Assembly: GCF_016919445.1 (NCBI RefSeq)
Contig: NZ_CP070356.1
Location: forward strand, 1,123,501 to 1,187,500
Source of the DNA: Pseudomonas sp. PDNC002
Lineage (GTDB): Bacteria; Pseudomonadota; Gammaproteobacteria; Pseudomonadales; Pseudomonadaceae
Reading direction: 5' to 3'
Length of the DNA: 64,000 bases
The notes below the pieces were generated by a model. It had not been told where the DNA came from and ran no database searches. It saw nothing but the letters and a program-made list of their open reading frames with translations. Positions 16,385-27,415 of the stretch are shown one piece after another (the stretch's first letter is position 1; every line of letters starts with the position of its first letter). A program made the position numbers and the translations under genes.

Positions 16385-18106
16385 ATGCTCAAACTGCTCG
16401 ATCTGCTCTCCGCCGTCGCCCTGTTGGTGTGGGGCACCCATATCGTCCGCACCGGCATACTCAGGGTCTACGGCAGCAACCTGCGGAAGATACTCAGCCG
16501 CAGCGTCCAGAAGCGCCCACTGGCCTTCGCCGCCGGGATCGGCGTCACCGCGCTGGTGCAGAGCAGCAACGCCACGGCGCTGCTGGCCACCTCCTTCGTC
16601 GCCACGGGGCTGATGGCGCTGGCGCCAGCCCTGGCGATCATGCTCGGCGCCGATGTCGGCACGGCCCTGATGGCACGGGTGCTGACCCTGGACCTCTCCT
16701 GGCTGTCGCCGCTGCTGATCTTCTTCGGCGTGATCTTCTTCCTCGGCCGCCAGAAGTCGCGCCTCGGCCAGCTGGGCCGGGTGTTCATCGGCCTGGGGCT
16801 GATCATCCTCGCGCTACAGCTGATCGTCGCCGCCGCAGAACCCATGACCCAGGCCAAGGGCGTCAAGGTGCTGTTCTCCAGCCTGACCGGCGACGTGATG
16901 CTGGACGCCCTGACCGGCGCGCTGTTCGCGATGATTTCCTATTCCAGCCTGGCCGCCGTGCTGCTCACCGCGACACTGGCGGCGTCCAAGGTGATTTCGC
17001 TGAAGGTCGCGCTGTGCCTGGTGATCGGCGCCAACCTGGGTAGCGGTATCCTGGCGATGATCAGCGCCTCGTCGCAGAACGCCGCCGGCCGCCGCGTGGC
17101 GCTGGGCAGCCTGCTGTTCAAGGTCGCCGGCTGCGCCCTGGTGCTGCCGCTGGTGGGTCCGCTGGCCGACTGGATCGACCACTGGCAGTTCAGCACCGCG
17201 GAGCTGGTGATCGCCTTCCACGTGCTCTACAACACCACCCGCTGCCTCGCCTGCCTGCCGCTGACCGGGCAGATGGCGGCCTTCTGCACGCGCATCATGC
17301 CGGACCGCCATTCGCCGGAAGACATCGTGCGCCCGCGCCATCTCGACCCCGGCGCCCTGGATACGCCGAGCCTGGCGCTGGTCAACGCGGTACGCGAAAC
17401 CCTGCGCATGGGCGATATCGTCGAGCAGATGCTGAACAACCTGATGCAGGTTATCCACAGCGGCGACCCGCTGCTGGCCAAGGAGATCCGCAAGCAGGAC
17501 GACGACGTCGACGCGCTCTACACCGCGATCAAGCTGTACCTGGCGCGCATGCCCCGGGAGGACCTCAGCGAAGCCGACAGCCGCCGCTGGGCGGAGATCA
17601 TCGAGTTGGCGATCAACCTCGAGCAGGCCGGCGACATCATCGAGCACATGCTCGGCGCCGTGCAGGACAAGAAGACCTCGCGCAGCCGCTCCTTCTCCGA
17701 TAACGGCCTGGAGGAGATCACCGTGCTGCACGGCCAACTGGTGGCCAATCTGCGCCTGTCGCTCTCGGTATTCCTCAATGGCGACCAGGAAGGCGCCAAG
17801 CGCCTGCGCCGCGCCAAGCAGCGCTTCCGCCTGCAGGAACGGCGCTTCGCCCACTCCCACGTCGATCGCCTTCGGCAGCAGGTGGTGCAGAGCATCGAGA
17901 CCAGTTCCCTGCACCTGGATCTGATCAGCGATATGAAGCGTCTCAACTCGCTGTTCTGCGCTATCGCCTATGCTGTTCTGGATAACCCAGACGCCAGCAG
18001 TGCGGCAATCGAGGAGCCCGAGGATGACCCGGACTTCGTCGAACGCGAAGTGAAGGCGGCGCAGGAGGACAGGCCGGCCCCGCCCGGTTCCAGCGCCACG
18101 GGTTGA
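16385..18106 (+). CDS. Na+/phosphate cotransporter family protein with C-terminal PhoU-like domain
   Basis: A 573-residue membrane protein. The N-terminal part has two PNaS-type repeats, the first containing ALVQSSNATALLATSFVATG (about residue 50) and the second around MISYSSLAAVLLTATLAASK. The C-terminal 200 residues are helical and PhoU-like (VNAVRETLRMGDIVEQMLNNL, INLEQAGDIIEHML). Family members (NptA, YjbB) move phosphate, often outward in bacteria. The ATG at 16385 has GAGGGGG upstream. A candidate Pho box lies in its upstream region. An exact DnaA box falls at 17451 in the codons for V-I-H-S. Confidence 0.88.
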   Translation: MLKLLDLLSAVALLVWGTHIVRTGILRVYGSNLRKILSRSVQKRPLAFAAGIGVTALVQSSNATALLATSFVATGLMALAPALAIMLGADVGTALMARVLTLDLSWLSPLLIFFGVIFFLGRQKSRLGQLGRVFIGLGLIILALQLIVAAAEPMTQAKGVKVLFSSLTGDVMLDALTGALFAMISYSSLAAVLLTATLAASKVISLKVALCLVIGANLGSGILAMISASSQNAAGRRVALGSLLFKVAGCALVLPLVGPLADWIDHWQFSTAELVIAFHVLYNTTRCLACLPLTGQMAAFCTRIMPDRHSPEDIVRPRHLDPGALDTPSLALVNAVRETLRMGDIVEQMLNNLMQVIHSGDPLLAKEIRKQDDDVDALYTAIKLYLARMPREDLSEADSRRWAEIIELAINLEQAGDIIEHMLGAVQDKKTSRSRSFSDNGLEEITVLHGQLVANLRLSLSVFLNGDQEGAKRLRRAKQRFRLQERRFAHSHVDRLRQQVVQSIETSSLHLDLISDMKRLNSLFCAIAYAVLDNPDASSAAIEEPEDDPDFVEREVKAAQEDRPAPPGSSATG

Positions 18107-18206
18107 AAGCTGGATGGGCGCTGTTCGAACGCTTCGTCGGCGTATCGAGCTGCGCCCTAAAAGTGACGATTACACCCGGCCCAGGGTTAGGGCAGAATCC
18201 GCCGCC

Positions 18207-19244
18207 ATGGAAGAAAGCACTCACAATCAACGCCCGCCTTCGGTCAGCGCCAGCCTGACCCAGGCCATCCTGTTGGCGGCCGTTCGTCTCGGCCTGGACC
18301 GCGACACGCTGCTCGCCGCCAGCGGCATACAGGCATCCCAACTCAGCGACCCCGATGCGCGCATCGATTTCATGCGCCAGGAACTGATGTGGCAAGCCAT
18401 CCAGTCGAGCCTGCCCAATGACGAACCCGGACTTGCGCTGGGTCGCGCGCTGTCGTCGGCGTCATTCAGCGCACTCGGCTACCTGCTGCAGACCAGCACC
18501 ACGCTGGGCGATGCGCTGGAGTCGGCCTTGCGCTACCAGCGCCTGGTCGGTGAAGGCGGCCAGGTCTCGATCGAGGCCCAGGCAGAGGTGATCTGGGTGG
18601 CCTACCGGCCGCTCAATCCGGAACTCCCGGCAACCCGAGCCCGCGCGCTGGCCCTGCTGGGTTTCTGGGCGCGACAGCTCAAGGCGCTGCTCAGCGGCCT
18701 GCAACTGGCCGGTTGCCGCTTCATGCACGGCCAGCCGGATAAGCTCACGGACTACGAAACGGCGTTCTTCGGCTGCCCGCTGCAGTTCGACGCCCCGGAC
18801 TACGCCCTGGGCCTGCCCAAGGCGATGATCGACGCCGCCCTGCCCCAGGCTAACCCGCCGCTGCGCGACCTCCTGCGGCAGCACGCCGAAGGCCTGCTCG
18901 CGCGCCTGCCCAGCGCCAGCATCAGTGGCCGTGTGGTGGCGCTACTGGGTGAACAACTGACCCGGGGCGAGCCAGGCCGCGCCGCCCTGGCCAACGAGTT
19001 GGGCCTGAGCGAACGCACGCTGCAGCGCCGGCTAGCCGAGGAAGGCAGCAGTTATCAACAGTTGCTCGCCGACACACGGCGACAGTTGGCAGAACGCTAC
19101 CTCGGGGAAGGCAACCTGCCGGCCACCGATATCGCCGCACTGCTGGGCTACTCCGAACCCAGCGTATTCTTCCGCGCCTTCCGCCACTGGACCGGACTGA
19201 CCCCTGGGGAATTCCGTCAGCGGCGCCGGCAGGCAGCGGACTGA
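18207..19244 (+). CDS. AraC-family transcriptional regulator (OruR/ArgR-like architecture)
   Basis: A 345-residue regulator with an N-terminal Arabinose_bd-type domain (DUF4066-like, about residues 20-200; FSALGYLLQTSTTLGDALESALRYQRL) and a C-terminal AraC helix-turn-helix (about 240-340; LANELGLSERTLQRRLAEEG and ALLGYSEPSVFFRAFRHWTGLTPGEFR). I chose the ATG at 18207 (MEESTHNQ); an extension to 18114 is less family-like. It is convergent with the SDR gene 80 bp away. Effector and targets cannot be read from the sequence. Confidence 0.85.
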   Translation: MEESTHNQRPPSVSASLTQAILLAAVRLGLDRDTLLAASGIQASQLSDPDARIDFMRQELMWQAIQSSLPNDEPGLALGRALSSASFSALGYLLQTSTTLGDALESALRYQRLVGEGGQVSIEAQAEVIWVAYRPLNPELPATRARALALLGFWARQLKALLSGLQLAGCRFMHGQPDKLTDYETAFFGCPLQFDAPDYALGLPKAMIDAALPQANPPLRDLLRQHAEGLLARLPSASISGRVVALLGEQLTRGEPGRAALANELGLSERTLQRRLAEEGSSYQQLLADTRRQLAERYLGEGNLPATDIAALLGYSEPSVFFRAFRHWTGLTPGEFRQRRRQAAD

Positions 19245-19324
19245 CAAGGCCGGCGCTTCGTTTGGAGGCGCCGGCACACAGCCTTTTCAACAGACTTATC
19301 TACACCTTATCAACAGCGCATCGT

Positions 19325-20281
19325 TCAGTTGTTGAGGCCTCGCGCCGCCAGGTAGGCGACGAACGCTTCGCGGCTGGAGTAGCGCGGCTGGTAGCCGAAC
19401 TCTTCCTTCAGCCGCCGGTTGTCCAGCACCGGGCGGTAACGCAGGAAGTCCACCTGCTCCGGGCCGAAACTGGACAGCCCCAGCGGCTTGAGCAAGCCAA
19501 GACCCGCGCGCATCAAGGGCGCCGGCCAGGGACGGTAGGGTTTGCCGAGCAGCCCGGCGATCTCGCGCAGGGAAATCGCACCGTCGCCGGCGAGGTTGTA
19601 GATACCTTCGCTGCCGCGCTCCAGCCCTTGGCGAATGACGTTCACCACGTCCTGGTCCCAGACGAAGGTGAAGCGTCCGGGATGGCCCATGACGCCCAGC
19701 AGGCTGCGCCGGGAGAAGAGTTCGCTCAGCGGGTTATGCACACGCCGGCCGAGGATCGTCCCCGGTCGCAGAATGAGCTGCTTGAGTTGTGGATAACGTT
19801 TCCGCGTATCGGCCAGCAACTGTTCGATTTCCTGCTTGTGGCAGGCGTAGGCCAGTGTGGGATGGCCGCGCAAGGGCTGGTTCTCGTCGATCCATTCAGC
19901 GTTGTCGCGATGAAACCCGTAGGCCACGCTGGAACTGGTGACGATCAGTTGCTGCACACCGTTTTTTCGCGCCGCCTCGATCAGCGTGCGCGTTCCCCCG
20001 ACCTCGATGGCGTGGCGTTTCTCAGCGGACATCTCGCGAGGCGGATTGACCACCGCCGCCAGGTGGACGATGGCGTCCGGGCGCCATTGCTCGACGCAGG
20101 CATTCACCTGCGCGGCTACGCCCAAGTCCAGCGGAACCGGCTCGATGTTCGGGCGCAGGCCCTGGGTGTTGATACGTCGCACATCCCCGGCGATCAAACT
20201 CCAGTCCAGGTGCTGCACCGCCAATTCACTGAGCAGGCTCTGCCCCAGGAAACCGGCGGCGCCGGTAATCAGGACACGCAT
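19325..20281 (-). CDS. Extended SDR NAD-dependent epimerase/dehydratase family protein
   Basis: A 318-residue oxidoreductase with Rossmann motif GAAGFLG at residues 7-13 and the SDR active-site pair YACHK near residue 150 with an upstream serine in VTSSSVAYG. The start ATG at 20281 gives MRVLITGAAGF, the normal opening. The NNAG-like part (HLAAVVNPP) and LRPGTILG are typical of extended SDRs acting on nucleotide sugars or related compounds. No sugar-biosynthesis neighbours help to define the substrate. The codons for K-R-Y-P-Q near 19788 contain an exact DnaA box. Confidence 0.82.
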   Translation of the reverse strand: MRVLITGAAGFLGQSLLSELAVQHLDWSLIAGDVRRINTQGLRPNIEPVPLDLGVAAQVNACVEQWRPDAIVHLAAVVNPPREMSAEKRHAIEVGGTRTLIEAARKNGVQQLIVTSSSVAYGFHRDNAEWIDENQPLRGHPTLAYACHKQEIEQLLADTRKRYPQLKQLILRPGTILGRRVHNPLSELFSRRSLLGVMGHPGRFTFVWDQDVVNVIRQGLERGSEGIYNLAGDGAISLREIAGLLGKPYRPWPAPLMRAGLGLLKPLGLSSFGPEQVDFLRYRPVLDNRRLKEEFGYQPRYSSREAFVAYLAARGLNN

Positions 20282-20487
20282 GAAACCTCCAGATCGCTCG
20301 GCACGAATCGAACGACGGGTCCGTTGATCGGGGTGGGTGATTGGAGCGTAGTTCCGCCACGCCAGCACCGACAGTGACCAGGCAAGCCAGAGCCATGACC
20401 AAAGATGCCACCGACTTAGGTTGAACGCGGTGGGTTCGTGCCGGTCAATCCGCTATCCTCACGGCTTTGCGTTCAGGCTCTGTGCTC

Positions 20488-21861
20488 ATGCGTTGGTTGT
20501 TCCTCCCCCTGCTGTCCCTCCTGCTCAGTGCCTGGTCCCATGCCGACCAGCGCCAGACGGTCGAGGCCTATCAGCTGGAAAACGGCATGGGCGTGCTGTT
20601 CAAGCCCACCCGCGAGAAGGGCCACGTCTCGATCCGCCTGATCGTCGGCGTCGGTTTCAGCGATTTCGCCTGCGCCCAGCGGCAGTTGCCGCACCTGATG
20701 GAGCACCTGTTCTTCAGCGGCCTGGATGGCGGCGATGAGGCCGATCTCGAGGCGCGCATGCAGGCGCTGGGCGGCCAGTGGAACGCCTACACCAGCGAGG
20801 GCGACACCGCCTTCGTCGTCGAATCCCCCGCCAGCACGCAGCGCCAGGTCCTCGACCTGTTGCTGGAGATCATCACGCGCACCCAGCTGGACAACCGCAA
20901 GATCGAGTCCACCAAGCAGGTGCTGGTGCGCGAGGATGGCGGGCACTACTCGCATCTGCAGCGTTGGCTCGACCACCAGAACGTCAGCCGTGCCGGGCAA
21001 GAGCAACTGGCCGTCGAGCTAGGCCTGTCCTGCGCCGAGCGCGCACCTGTGGATAACCTCACCCAGGCGCAGTTGGAGCAGTTGCGCAAGGACTGGTACG
21101 TGCCCAGCAACATGACGCTGATCATCGTTGGCGACCTCGATCCGCGCCTGCCGGTCTACCTGAGCCGCACCTATGGCGCCCTGGTCGACCACGACACACC
21201 GGAGCGTCGCGACCTGCCGGAGATGAAGGGCACCGCCGAGCGCGAGCGCAGCCTGACCACCGGCCTGTTCGGCGAGAGCGCGGTGCTGCACTGGATTTTC
21301 CCCGAACCGGCAGACGCCGACGGCGCCGCGCTCGATCTGCTGCAGGCCTACCTGAACGATGCGCTGTACACCGAACTGCGCGTGCGCCGCGAACTGTCCT
21401 ACGGCCCGTGGAGCGAACGCACGGCCTGGGCTAACCAGGGATTCCTCAGCCTCAATGCCGACGTCGAGCGCGAAGACCAGCAGGTCACCCAGCGGGCGAT
21501 GCGGGAGCTTGTGGACAAGATTCGCCACGACGGCCTCGACCCGCAACGCTTCGCGCGCATCCAGCGCGTGGCACGGGCGCAACTGGCCTGGAGCACGCCG
21601 GGCAACTCGACGTTGGCGGACTATTACTGGGGCGCCCTGGCGGACTTCGATGACGGCCACTTCCCCGACGAGGACAAACGCCTGGCCAAGGTCAGCCTGA
21701 AGCAGGCCAATGCGGTGGCGCAGCAAGTGTTCAAGGACGAAGGCTATCTGCGGATCGAGAAGCCGCTGCTGGATGACGACATGGTCTATCCACTGGCAGC
21801 GCTGGGCGCGCTGCTGCTCGCAGGCTTGATCGGACTGGCGCTGTGGCGCCGGCGAGGCTGA
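20488..21861 (+). CDS. M16-family (insulinase-like) zinc peptidase with signal peptide and C-terminal membrane anchor
   Basis: A 457-residue protein. The signal peptide spans residues 1-19 (ending SHA-D). The inverted zinc motif HLMEH is at residues 69-73, followed by the M16 core (LEARMQALGGQWNAYTSEGDTAFVVE) and a second M16 domain (about 200-400, LRVRRELSYGPWSE). A single hydrophobic segment followed by RRRG ends the protein, an anchor not usual in stand-alone M16 enzymes. It would face the periplasm. ATG at 20488 chosen because the signal peptide starts there; an earlier in-frame start at 20467 exists. Substrate unknown; single gene. Confidence 0.85.
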   Translation: MRWLFLPLLSLLLSAWSHADQRQTVEAYQLENGMGVLFKPTREKGHVSIRLIVGVGFSDFACAQRQLPHLMEHLFFSGLDGGDEADLEARMQALGGQWNAYTSEGDTAFVVESPASTQRQVLDLLLEIITRTQLDNRKIESTKQVLVREDGGHYSHLQRWLDHQNVSRAGQEQLAVELGLSCAERAPVDNLTQAQLEQLRKDWYVPSNMTLIIVGDLDPRLPVYLSRTYGALVDHDTPERRDLPEMKGTAERERSLTTGLFGESAVLHWIFPEPADADGAALDLLQAYLNDALYTELRVRRELSYGPWSERTAWANQGFLSLNADVEREDQQVTQRAMRELVDKIRHDGLDPQRFARIQRVARAQLAWSTPGNSTLADYYWGALADFDDGHFPDEDKRLAKVSLKQANAVAQQVFKDEGYLRIEKPLLDDDMVYPLAALGALLLAGLIGLALWRRRG

Positions 21862-21886
21862 GGCCCCGCCGGTACCGGGTCATGCC

Positions 21887-22438
21887 TCAGAGTGCGAGGC
21901 GGCGGATCACCTGGCAGGAGTCGTCCGGATCGACCTGCGCACGGAAGCCCAGTTCACGCGCCATGTCGCGCATGTCGCGGTCCATGGACGAATCGATCGA
22001 ATACATCTGCGCGAAGCCATTGCGCTTGGCCACGTCGATCAGGTGGCGCATCAGCGCGAGGCCCAGACCCAACTGCTTAAAGTCGTCGGCAACGGTCACC
22101 GCGCATTCGCACTGCTGGTTATCCACAGCCGCGTAACGGCTGATGCCGACTTCGCGCAGCTCGCCGTCCACGTGGGTCAGGGCGATAAAGGCCATGGTGG
22201 TCTGGTAATCCACATCCATCAGGCGATCGAGGAGCTTGTCGTCGATCTTCACTTCCCCGTGGAAGCGGAACTTGCGGGTCATGGGCGACAGGCGCTCGAG
22301 GAACAGACGCTCGCGCTCACGGTCTTCCGAGCGCAGCGGGCGGATCAGCACATGGCTGCCGTCGTCGAGGGTTTCTATCCAGTGATCGGCGCCAGCAGCC
22401 CCGAGGGCTGCAAGCTCGGCGGTGGGGTTGGGGATCAT
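21887..22438 (-). CDS. GNAT-family N-acetyltransferase
   Basis: A 183-residue acetyltransferase. The acetyl-CoA pyrophosphate loop appears as VADDFKQLGLGLALMRHLI (the Q-x-x-G-x-G/A pattern), preceded by the beta strand CECAVTVAD. The N-terminal part IRPLRSEDRERERLFLERLSP is typical of GNAT domains associated with acyl-CoA synthetases, but no synthetase domain is here. Synteny with P. aeruginosa (acetyltransferase next to citA and gltP) supports a real gene. Substrate unknown. An exact DnaA box at 22119 spells A-V-D-N-Q. Confidence 0.85.
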   Translation of the reverse strand: MIPNPTAELAALGAAGADHWIETLDDGSHVLIRPLRSEDRERERLFLERLSPMTRKFRFHGEVKIDDKLLDRLMDVDYQTTMAFIALTHVDGELREVGISRYAAVDNQQCECAVTVADDFKQLGLGLALMRHLIDVAKRNGFAQMYSIDSSMDRDMRDMARELGFRAQVDPDDSCQVIRRLAL

Positions 22439-22559
22439 GACGCGTTCTCCGCAGGAGAAGAGGGATTGGGTTGACTCTATCCTTCTCCCGCGGTGGCCGG
22501 GCGGGCCTGACTTGAGTCAATGCCGCCCGGAACAGTGCTGGGGCAGAACGTCGCAGCTG

Positions 22560-23852
22560 TCAGGCACTCGCGGCGGACAATGCGCCTTCGCGCACGCGCG
22601 CGCCCTTGCGGAACAACACCAGGGTGGCGAGCAGGCCGAGTGCCGCTGCGCCGCTGAGCCAGATACCCGGCGCGGCCTTGTTGTCCAGGGTGTGGATAAG
22701 CCAGGTGCAGACCGCCGGAGTGAAGCCGCCGAAGGTGGCCGTGGCGAGGCTGTAGGCCAGGGAGAAACCGGTGGTGCGCACGTCGGCCGGCATCACTTCG
22801 GTCAGCGCGACGACCATGGCGCCGTTGTAGCTGCCATAGAGGAAGGACAGCCACAGCTCCACTTCCAGCAGGCGCGCGAAGCTCGGCTCGGCCACCAGCC
22901 AGGACAGCATCGGATACGCGGTGACCAGCGCCAGCACAGTGGCCGCCAGCAGCAACGGCTTGCGCCCAATGCGGTCGGATAGCGCCCCCATCACCGGCAG
23001 CCAGATGAAGTTGGACAGGCCGATGCACATGGTCACCAGCAGACTGTCGAAGTCCGACAGGTGCAGCTCGTTCTTGCCGAAGGTCGGGGTGTAGGCGGTG
23101 ATCAGGTAGAACGACACGGTGGTCATCACCACCATCGCGGTACCGGCCAGCACCAGGCCGAAGTTCTGGCCGATGGAGCGCAGCACTTCCGTGAGGCTCG
23201 GGCGATGCTTGCGCTTCTGGAACTCCGGTGTCTCCTCCAGGGAACGGCGAATGATGAACAGCGCCGGGACGATCAGGCAGCCAACGAAGAAGGGGACGCG
23301 CCAGCCCCACTCGCCCATGTCCTGGGGACTGAGCCAGTGGTTGAGGATCACGCCCAGCAGCCCGGCGAAGACCACCGCGACCTGTTGGCTCGCGGACTGC
23401 CAGCTGACGAAGAAGCCGCGTTTTCCGGGAGTGGCGATTTCGGCGAGGTACACCGACACCCCGCCCAGCTCGACGCCGGCGGAGAAGCCCTGCAGCAGGC
23501 GGCCCAGCAGCACCAGCAACGGCGCGGCGACACCCAGGGTGCCGTAGCCGGGGACGAAGGCAATCAGCAGGGTGCCCATGGCCATCAGGCCCAGGGTGAT
23601 GATCAGGCCCTGGCGGCGACCGTGGCGGTCGATGTAGGCGCCGAGGAAGATCGCGCCCAGCGGGCGCATCAGGAAGCCGGCGCCGAAGGTCGCCAGCGAC
23701 AGCATCAGGGAGGCGAAGGGGTCGTCGCCGGGAAAGAAGGTCTTGGCGATGGCGGTGGCATAGAAGCCATACACCATGAAATCGTACATCTCGAGGAAGT
23801 TGCCGCTCACCACTCGGAAGACGGCTTTGGCTTTGGAATTGTTCGAGGCCAT
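22560..23852 (-). CDS. citA: MFS citrate/tricarballylate:proton symporter (metabolite:H+ symporter family)
   Basis: A 430-residue transporter with 12 predicted membrane segments. It opens [23 protein letters not shown], with the MHS motif [28 protein letters not shown] and the mid-protein DRIGRKPLL loop. This pattern is that of CitA/TcuC, which import citrate or related tricarboxylates with protons. I chose the ATG at 23852 (MASNNSK); a longer reading to 23909 adds a non-homologous leader. In P. aeruginosa a citA gene stands at this place between the acetyltransferase and the gltP block. Exact ligand inferred. Confidence 0.83.
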   Translation of the reverse strand: MASNNSKAKAVFRVVSGNFLEMYDFMVYGFYATAIAKTFFPGDDPFASLMLSLATFGAGFLMRPLGAIFLGAYIDRHGRRQGLIITLGLMAMGTLLIAFVPGYGTLGVAAPLLVLLGRLLQGFSAGVELGGVSVYLAEIATPGKRGFFVSWQSASQQVAVVFAGLLGVILNHWLSPQDMGEWGWRVPFFVGCLIVPALFIIRRSLEETPEFQKRKHRPSLTEVLRSIGQNFGLVLAGTAMVVMTTVSFYLITAYTPTFGKNELHLSDFDSLLVTMCIGLSNFIWLPVMGALSDRIGRKPLLLAATVLALVTAYPMLSWLVAEPSFARLLEVELWLSFLYGSYNGAMVVALTEVMPADVRTTGFSLAYSLATATFGGFTPAVCTWLIHTLDNKAAPGIWLSGAAALGLLATLVLFRKGARVREGALSAASA

Positions 23853-24087
23853 GGGGACATCACTCAGGCTGACACACAGGGAATTTCCGCGGAGGAAATC
23901 GACTGCCACCGCTCCAGCCAGGCAGGCAACGGACGGCGCGCTTATTTGTAACCCTATGTGTAAACGCCTCGTTCAGACAATCAAAAACTGCCTGAAAGGC
24001 CCGAATTTACTGGCTTTGAAAGGTTCGTGAAAGCTTCGCGACAGTTCGTCGGATTTAAACCACTCCCGGCGCCGAATGTGTACTCCG

Positions 24088-25317
24088 TTATGCAAAGAAC
24101 CAGTAGCAGACACCGATCGACGCCAACACGCCGGCCAGGTCCGCGAGCAGTGCACACCCCACCGCATGACGGGCGCGCTGGATGCCGACCGCGCCGAAAT
24201 ACACCGCCAGCACATAGAAGGTCGTCTCGGTGCTGCCCTGCACGGTCGCCGCCACCAGCGCGGGGAAGCTGTCCACGCCATGGGATTGCATGGTTTCCAG
24301 CAGCATCGCCCGCGCCGCACTGCCGGAGAACGGCTTGACCAGCGCGGTGGGCAGTGCGTCGACGAAGCGGGTATCCCAGCCGACGCCTTCGACCAGCCAG
24401 CGAATCCCGCCGAGCGCCATTTCCAGCGCACCGGATGCGCGCAGCACACCCACCGCGCAGAGCATCGCCACCAGGTACGGCAGCAGGCTCTTGGCGACGT
24501 CGAAGCCTTCTTTCGCACCTTCGACGAAGGTTTCGTACACCGGCACCTTCTTCAGCCAGCCGACGACGAGGAACAGCATGATGATGCCGAACAGCGTCAG
24601 GTTGCCCAGCAGCGAGGACAACTGCGCCAGCGCCGTGGCGGACAGCCCGGCGAGCAAGGCCATGAAGGCGCCCAGCGCCAGGGCGCCAGGAATCAGATAG
24701 GCCAGCACCACCGGGTCCCACAGGCGCAGGCGCTGCATCACCGCCACGCTGAGCAGGCCGACCAGCGTCGAAGCGCTGGTGGCCAGCAGGATCGGCAGGA
24801 ACACCAGGGTCGGGTCCGCCGCGCCCTGCTGGGCGCGGTACATGAAGATGGTCACCGGCAGCAGGGTCAGCGATGAGGCGTTGAGCACCAGGAAGAGGAT
24901 CTGCGCGTTGCTCGCGGTGGTGCTGCTGGGGTTGAGCTCCTGCAGCGCCTTCATGGCCTTCAGGCCGATGGGGGTGGCAGCGTTGTCCAGGCCCAGGCCG
25001 TTGGCGGCGAAGTTCAGGGTGATCAAGCCGATGGCCGGGTGGCCGGCGGGGACTTCCGGCATCAGGCGACGGAACAGCGGGCCGAGCAGCACGGCGAGCT
25101 TCTCCACCAGGCCGGCCTTCTCGGCGATGCGCAGGAAGCCCAGCCACAGGGTCAGGGTGCCGAACAGCAGCACCATGACTTCCACCGACAGCTTGGCCAT
25201 GGCGAACAGGCTTTCCACCATGGCGGCGAACACGCCAGCGTCGCCCCCGAGCAGCCAGCGGGAAAGCGCGGTCACCGCCGCGACAATGAAGAAGCTCAGC
25301 CACAGGCCGTTGAGCAT
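24088..25317 (-). CDS. Nucleoside-recognition (Gate) domain membrane protein, SpmA-SpmB fusion type
   Basis: A 409-residue membrane protein with two related halves: residues 1-200 resemble SpmA (LNFAANGLGLDNAATPIGLKAMKALQELNP) and the second half resembles SpmB (PYLVAMLCAVGVLRASGALEMAL, LPTALVKPFSGSAARAMLLE, STETTFYVLAVYFGAVG). Both carry nucleoside-recognition/Gate signatures. In spore formers SpmA and SpmB act in spore dehydration; in pseudomonads the role is unknown. AAGGGGG lies upstream of the ATG at 25317. It follows gltP on the same strand, separated by a strong hairpin, so it probably has its own promoter. Confidence 0.85.
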   Translation of the reverse strand: MLNGLWLSFFIVAAVTALSRWLLGGDAGVFAAMVESLFAMAKLSVEVMVLLFGTLTLWLGFLRIAEKAGLVEKLAVLLGPLFRRLMPEVPAGHPAIGLITLNFAANGLGLDNAATPIGLKAMKALQELNPSSTTASNAQILFLVLNASSLTLLPVTIFMYRAQQGAADPTLVFLPILLATSASTLVGLLSVAVMQRLRLWDPVVLAYLIPGALALGAFMALLAGLSATALAQLSSLLGNLTLFGIIMLFLVVGWLKKVPVYETFVEGAKEGFDVAKSLLPYLVAMLCAVGVLRASGALEMALGGIRWLVEGVGWDTRFVDALPTALVKPFSGSAARAMLLETMQSHGVDSFPALVAATVQGSTETTFYVLAVYFGAVGIQRARHAVGCALLADLAGVLASIGVCYWFFA

Positions 25318-25379
25318 GGATCGTCCCCCTTGGAATGGCCCGGATGATAGCGGCACGGACCCTACCGGCGCCAGAAACG

Positions 25380-25409
25380 ACAAGGCCCCGGACAATGCCG
25401 GGGCCTTGT
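25380..25409 (-). terminator. Rho-independent terminator of gltP
   Basis: 12-bp stem ACAAGGCCCCGG / CCGGGGCCTTGT with a 6-base loop, 17 bases beyond the gltP stop, followed by CGTTTC on the minus strand. An exact DnaA box (TGTGGATAA, 25407-25415) overlaps its edge. Confidence 0.75.
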
Positions 25410-25425
25410 GGATAACCGTTGCGGG

Positions 25426-26775
<1,350 letters not shown>

Positions 26776-27415
26776 AGTGAGTCACCCTTGATTCTTGTGG
26801 AAGTCGGGGTCGCCGAGCCATCGGGATGCCGACGGCCAGCGAAAAAAGGGGCGCATGATTCCGACCCACCCCTTCCCCGTCTAATGCCGGAAACGCCTAC
26901 CCCATGCACAATCGGCATAGGAAAAGGCATCTGAAACCTTGGTTCCAGGTCGTAAGACCCTTGATTTTCTGCATGACACAGGTTCCTCGATGCCTGCCAC
27001 GCAGCGCTCTGCAAAGCCGTCTAGGCTTGCTGCTGATCGGCCATCAATGGCCCGGATTGTTCGGATGCGAAGTCCGCGCGCGCTCACGGGCGGATTCTTG
27101 TTACCGGATGTACGGTCGCCGCGAGGGGACCGTCATGGATGGCCGAGGGCGAGGAAAATGGCCCTTCGACTGCGAGGCTGGCGGGAAAGCAGGCCCTGTG
27201 GATAAGTGCCGGATTCCGCTCTTCATTATTGAGGTGCCGGATTGCCGATAAATCGGCCGACGGGAACCGGCGAGGCATTGTAGGACGTTTCCCGGTAACT
27301 CCGAATTGACTGACATCAGTGAAGTTCGAGCGGGTTCGAGCGAAGGCGCGATTAGGCTACTCCGCCGCGCCGGCTCGAAGCTCAAAGCGTGGTAAATCTC
27401 GGAAAAGGATGCTCT
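26776..27415. other. Intergenic region (640 bp) between divergent gltP and the DUF3313 lipoprotein gene
   Basis: It must contain the gltP promoter on its left and the lipoprotein promoter on its right. I see no convincing gene: reading frames here lack Pseudomonas-like codon use and ribosome sites. It holds an exact DnaA box at 27197-27205. No REP or CTCTCCC repeat is present. Confidence 0.55.
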
